NCBI GenBank assembly: GCA_003990745.1
Contig: RBNI01002082.1
Span: 1 to 19,791 of the forward strand
Length of the DNA stretch: 19,791 nucleotides
Reading direction: 5' to 3'
Source of the DNA: Jimgerdemannia flammicorona
Lineage: Eukaryota; Mucoromycota; Endogonomycetes; Endogonales; Endogonaceae
Shown here piece after piece: positions 17,715 through 19,791 of the stretch (position 1 is its first letter; the number at the start of each line of letters is the position of its first letter). A model generated the notes under the pieces. The model saw only the letters and a list, made by a program, of their open reading frames with translations, was not told where the DNA came from and made no database searches. The position numbers and the translations under genes are program-made.

Positions 17715-18309
17715 CTAAGGTGTTTGGCTATGGTTACTATGAACGATGCTAATGGACTCAATTCCTCTTTTTGCCACCTCGTCTTCATAATATGTTTTGA
17801 ACAGAAAATCAATGCCAAACCGGCAGACCACCGTCAGGACAGCATGACGTCCGAACGGCATGACCTGAAAACCACGTATACCCCCCCCCCTACCAACGGG
17901 GATGTTGGACAGGTTTGGGTCTGGCGTGGTTGGCGGTGGAGGGTTAAGTGGTCCCGGAGGTAATGGCGAAGGGATGTAATTACTTCTTGAATGGGCCGAG
18001 AGGGTTGGGCGGGGCCAGGCTGGAAATTATTTCTGAGCTTTCCAAAAATGAAATAAAATAAAAGCACTCACCAATAAACTTTAACTGATTCCATTCAAGC
18101 GACGAGGCAGAGATTCTTATGACAGGGTTGTCAAAATAGCAATGGCGCTTGGCGGCAGATCTGGTCGGGCAATGGTGTAGGAGGGATGGGAACGAATGGA
18201 GGTCGAGTATACGATCAGCTACTATCTCTATCCGGTGACTTTGTAGTTCACGCTTCCCACCCTTCATTTCGTCCACCCAAATGCTTGTCATCACCCTATC
18301 TGTCGCCAT
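17715..18309 (-). CDS. Possible two-exon gene, hypothetical protein
   Basis: The first ATG is at 18309-18307. The frame reaches a GTGAGT donor at 18071; an AG acceptor at 18021-18020 ends a 52-nt interval, a typical fungal intron length, with a weak branch-like gctcaga. Splicing joins ATT-G to CC and keeps the frame open for about 100 further codons to TAG 17717-17715, giving about 180 residues. Exon 2 begins with a Pro-rich part (NYIPSPLPPGP, NPPPPTTPDPN), then a run of ten G (Gly codons), then GIDFLFKTYYEDEVAKRG. No family is recognised. Support is the splice signals plus frame continuity; chance is not excluded. CG content is normal here. Confidence 0.35.
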
Positions 18310-18534
18310 GCCACCTTCCAATTCACCACACCATCAATCACGGCGCACCTTGCCCTAACATCCATTCTATATTCTACGATCAGCCGCACCCTAAACACAA
18401 ACCCAAGACAACTATAACACCAACCCCACCGTCCATTCTAAAGCTTTCGTCAGTAATATCTATTACTATGAAGCATGGCGGTCGTGGTGTGCGCAAGCTG
18501 TGATAGCGATCTCGACATAGCGCTTGCCGATCAA
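18310..18534. other. Intergenic, nothing recognised
   Basis: This stretch is CG-containing and of normal composition. A plus-strand frame of 105 codons (18186-18503) overlaps the possible gene on the other strand; its Pro/Thr/His-rich product is not recognised and I do not call it. Confidence 0.4.
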
Positions 18535-18831
18535 CTATCTTGGGGTTCCACAAAACAAAGATGACATGATGGAATCGAAATAGAAACTCCAAAACAACAC
18601 TCCCTTACCATCATTTGAACTTTTGAAAAGAATTTTTATGAGAACCTCTTTTTCTTTGTTAAAAAATATATTTGGCTTTCGTTCTATTCTTTCCACGCTA
18701 TCTCCTACCCCGACGGTGACAAAATCTCCAGACCGCACAAGTTTTGATACACTCTATCCAGCAAAATTCCCTACCAGGTCAGGAATGAATCCTCCGCTTA
18801 GTGCCCCTGTAAAGACATTTCGATCGTCCAT
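18535..18831 (-). pseudogene. Unrecognised minus-strand frame with one TAG
   Basis: An ATG at 18831-18829 opens MDDRNVFTGALSGGF and stays in one frame to 18535 except for a single TAG near 18754. The second part includes VRSGDFVTVGVGDSVERIE and a Lys/Phe-rich tail. No domain is recognised. It may be a broken small gene, an exon read without its intron, or chance. It lies just downstream of the ankyrin gene on the same strand. Confidence 0.25.
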
Positions 18832-18880
18832 CTTCAAAACTACGACGCGCTGCCTGGGGAAGTGAGGCAGAGTTGATTCA

Positions 18881-19776
18881 TTATTTTTCTTGGCATTGGC
18901 GCCCGGCCTCCAGCATCCTCACAACCTCGGGATGCCCTCTGCAAGTAGCCCAGTAAAGCGACGTCGATCCATTGTTGGTCTTGGCGTTGGGGTCCACCTT
19001 GGAGTCGGCCAAGAGCACCTCAACGATCTCGACGTGCCCGTTCTGCGCAGCGAGATGAAGCGGGGTCCACAACAAGTTATCCGTGGCGTTGGCGTCCGCC
19101 TTGGAGTCGGCCAAGAGCACCTTTACGACTTCGACGTGCCCCTCGCTTGAAGCACAGTGAAGCGGTGTCCATCCGTCGTTGGTCTTGGCGTTGGGGTCCA
19201 CCTTGGAGTGGGCCAAGAGCACCTTTACGACCTCGACGTGCCCCTCGCTTGAAGCGAAATGAAGCGGCGTCCATCCCTCGCCGTCCTTAGCTTTGGCGTC
19301 AGCCTTGGAGTCGGCCAAGAGCAACCTCACAATATCGACGTGGCCGTTTCGTGCAGGGGTGTTACTCCGACATAATTTTTGATATTAAAGTCGTTGACAA
19401 AAGCGGTTTCTGCGGCTAGGTGCAGTGGTGTCATCATACAAGTCTTTTGGGGAAATCTCTGCCTGAAATTCATACACGGGTCACTCGATCACGTCAATGT
19501 GACCGTTCTGTGCAGCCACGTTCTGCCAATTCTGTCCCGAACACTGACGTCACTGAGACCACTACAGAGTGATCTGACCCTTTCCGCATCTCCACCGAAT
19601 GCCAAGCGATGGATGAGTGGGAGAGAAAGGTCGAACTTCATCAAAAGTGGCGCCGTCTTGTTTCCTTCAACTAAAAGTGGCGCCGTCTTGTTTCCTTCAA
19701 CTAAAAGTGGCGCCGTCTTGTTTCCTTCAACTAAAAGTGGCGCCGTCTTGTTTCCTTCAACTAAAAGTGGCGCCAT
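18881..19776 (-). pseudogene. Ankyrin-repeat gene with N-terminal frameshifts
   Basis: The C-terminal part (19330-18881) is open for about 150 codons and holds three full ankyrin repeats plus caps: GWTPLHFASSEGHVEVVKVL, GWTPLHCASSEGHVEVVKVL, LWTPLHLAAQNGHVEIVEVL, then a weaker GSTSLYWATCRGHPEVV. Loops read LLADSKVDPNAKT. The period is 34 residues. Upstream, the N-terminal frame starts at ATG 19776 inside 30-bp repeats (TAPLLVEGNK) and continues as SLPLIHRLAFGGDAERVRSL ... RDRIGRT. AAQNGHIDVIE then appears in another frame, MTPLHLAAE back in the first, and NGHVDIVRLL in a third. No intron signals explain these shifts, so small deletions at TPLH turns are likely. Protein-binding role; partners unknown. 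The first codon of the 150-codon frame is GTG, so it is not a true start. Confidence 0.75.
18985..19345 (-). repeat. 102-bp DNA repeats within ankyrin gene
   Basis: The word ttggag(t), from the LLADSK codons, occurs at 18999, 19101, 19203 and 19305, exactly 102 bp apart each time. The adjacent 60-70 bases are nearly identical between the units at 19101 and 19203. Such DNA-level identity means recent unit duplication or gene conversion rather than protein-level constraint alone. Confidence 0.88.
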
Positions 19777-19791
19777 CTTGTTTCCTTCAAC
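19643..19791 (-). repeat. 30-bp coding minisatellite (10-residue unit)
   Basis: Four complete and one truncated 30-bp units (starts 19643, 19673, 19703, 19733, 19763) run into the window edge. They encode (minus strand) tandem TAPLLVEGNK. The units are identical except that the last visible one has cgccatc for cgccgtc, which turns an ACG Thr codon into ATG at 19776-19774. More units may lie beyond the window. Confidence 0.92.

Noticed and set aside
1..19791. CRISPR array, tRNA or rRNA genes
   Set aside because: Direct repeats lack the repeat-spacer layout and vary as minisatellites; no cloverleaf or rRNA core sequence was seen.

Overview
The window looks like repeat-rich nuclear DNA of a filamentous fungus. 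A Pezizomycete (truffle-like) ascomycete is my best guess, from the style of the ankyrin repeats, the short GT-AG intron and the mix of retroelements. I could not search a database, so the taxon is an inference. No rRNA, tRNA, CRISPR array or confident single-copy housekeeping gene was found.

Layout. Positions 1-423 are AT-rich and empty. Positions 424-1180 hold decayed tandem repeats of about 111 and 91 bp. Positions about 1290-9235 carry an old, heavily mutated Ty3/Gypsy LTR retrotransposon on the minus strand. Its order is gag (ATG at 9173), zinc knuckle, protease, basic/acidic linker, a dUTPase-like domain with all five family motifs, a beta-rich linker, reverse transcriptase, RNase H and integrase. 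Only 62 bp upstream of its gag start, a much younger plus-strand tyrosine-recombinase retrotransposon of the Ngaro/PAT type (9236-14197, 4,962 bp) begins. It has the diagnostic split direct repeats A1 - ORFs - B1 - A2 - B2 and three genes: a SAP/zinc-knuckle Gag-like ORF1, an RT-RNase H ORF2, and a tyrosine recombinase ORF3. ORF1 is open. ORF2 has one nonsense codon. ORF3 has lost its first catalytic Arg and carries a stop and a frameshift, so the copy is dead but recent.

Positions 14198-17459 are AT-rich, with only about three CG dinucleotides in 3.2 kb. They contain 15-bp minisatellites, a strongly decayed ankyrin-repeat pseudogene on the minus strand (15349-15830) and A/G- and AT-rich repeats. 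From about 17460 CG dinucleotides return and the DNA looks like ordinary euchromatin. A possible two-exon gene (minus, 18309-17715) and an ankyrin-repeat gene or pseudogene (minus, 19776-18881) follow. The latter has exact 102-bp DNA repeats in its C-terminal half and a 30-bp coding minisatellite at its N-terminal end.

Reading as a whole: the window is a layered record of transposition and mutation. The Gypsy element and the 15.5-kb ankyrin relic are old and CpG-stripped, with C-to-T/G-to-A type stops and residue changes (Trp or Gln to stop, Cys to Tyr, Thr to Ile). The Ngaro-like element landed later, is still CpG-rich, and its repeat copies differ almost only by transitions.
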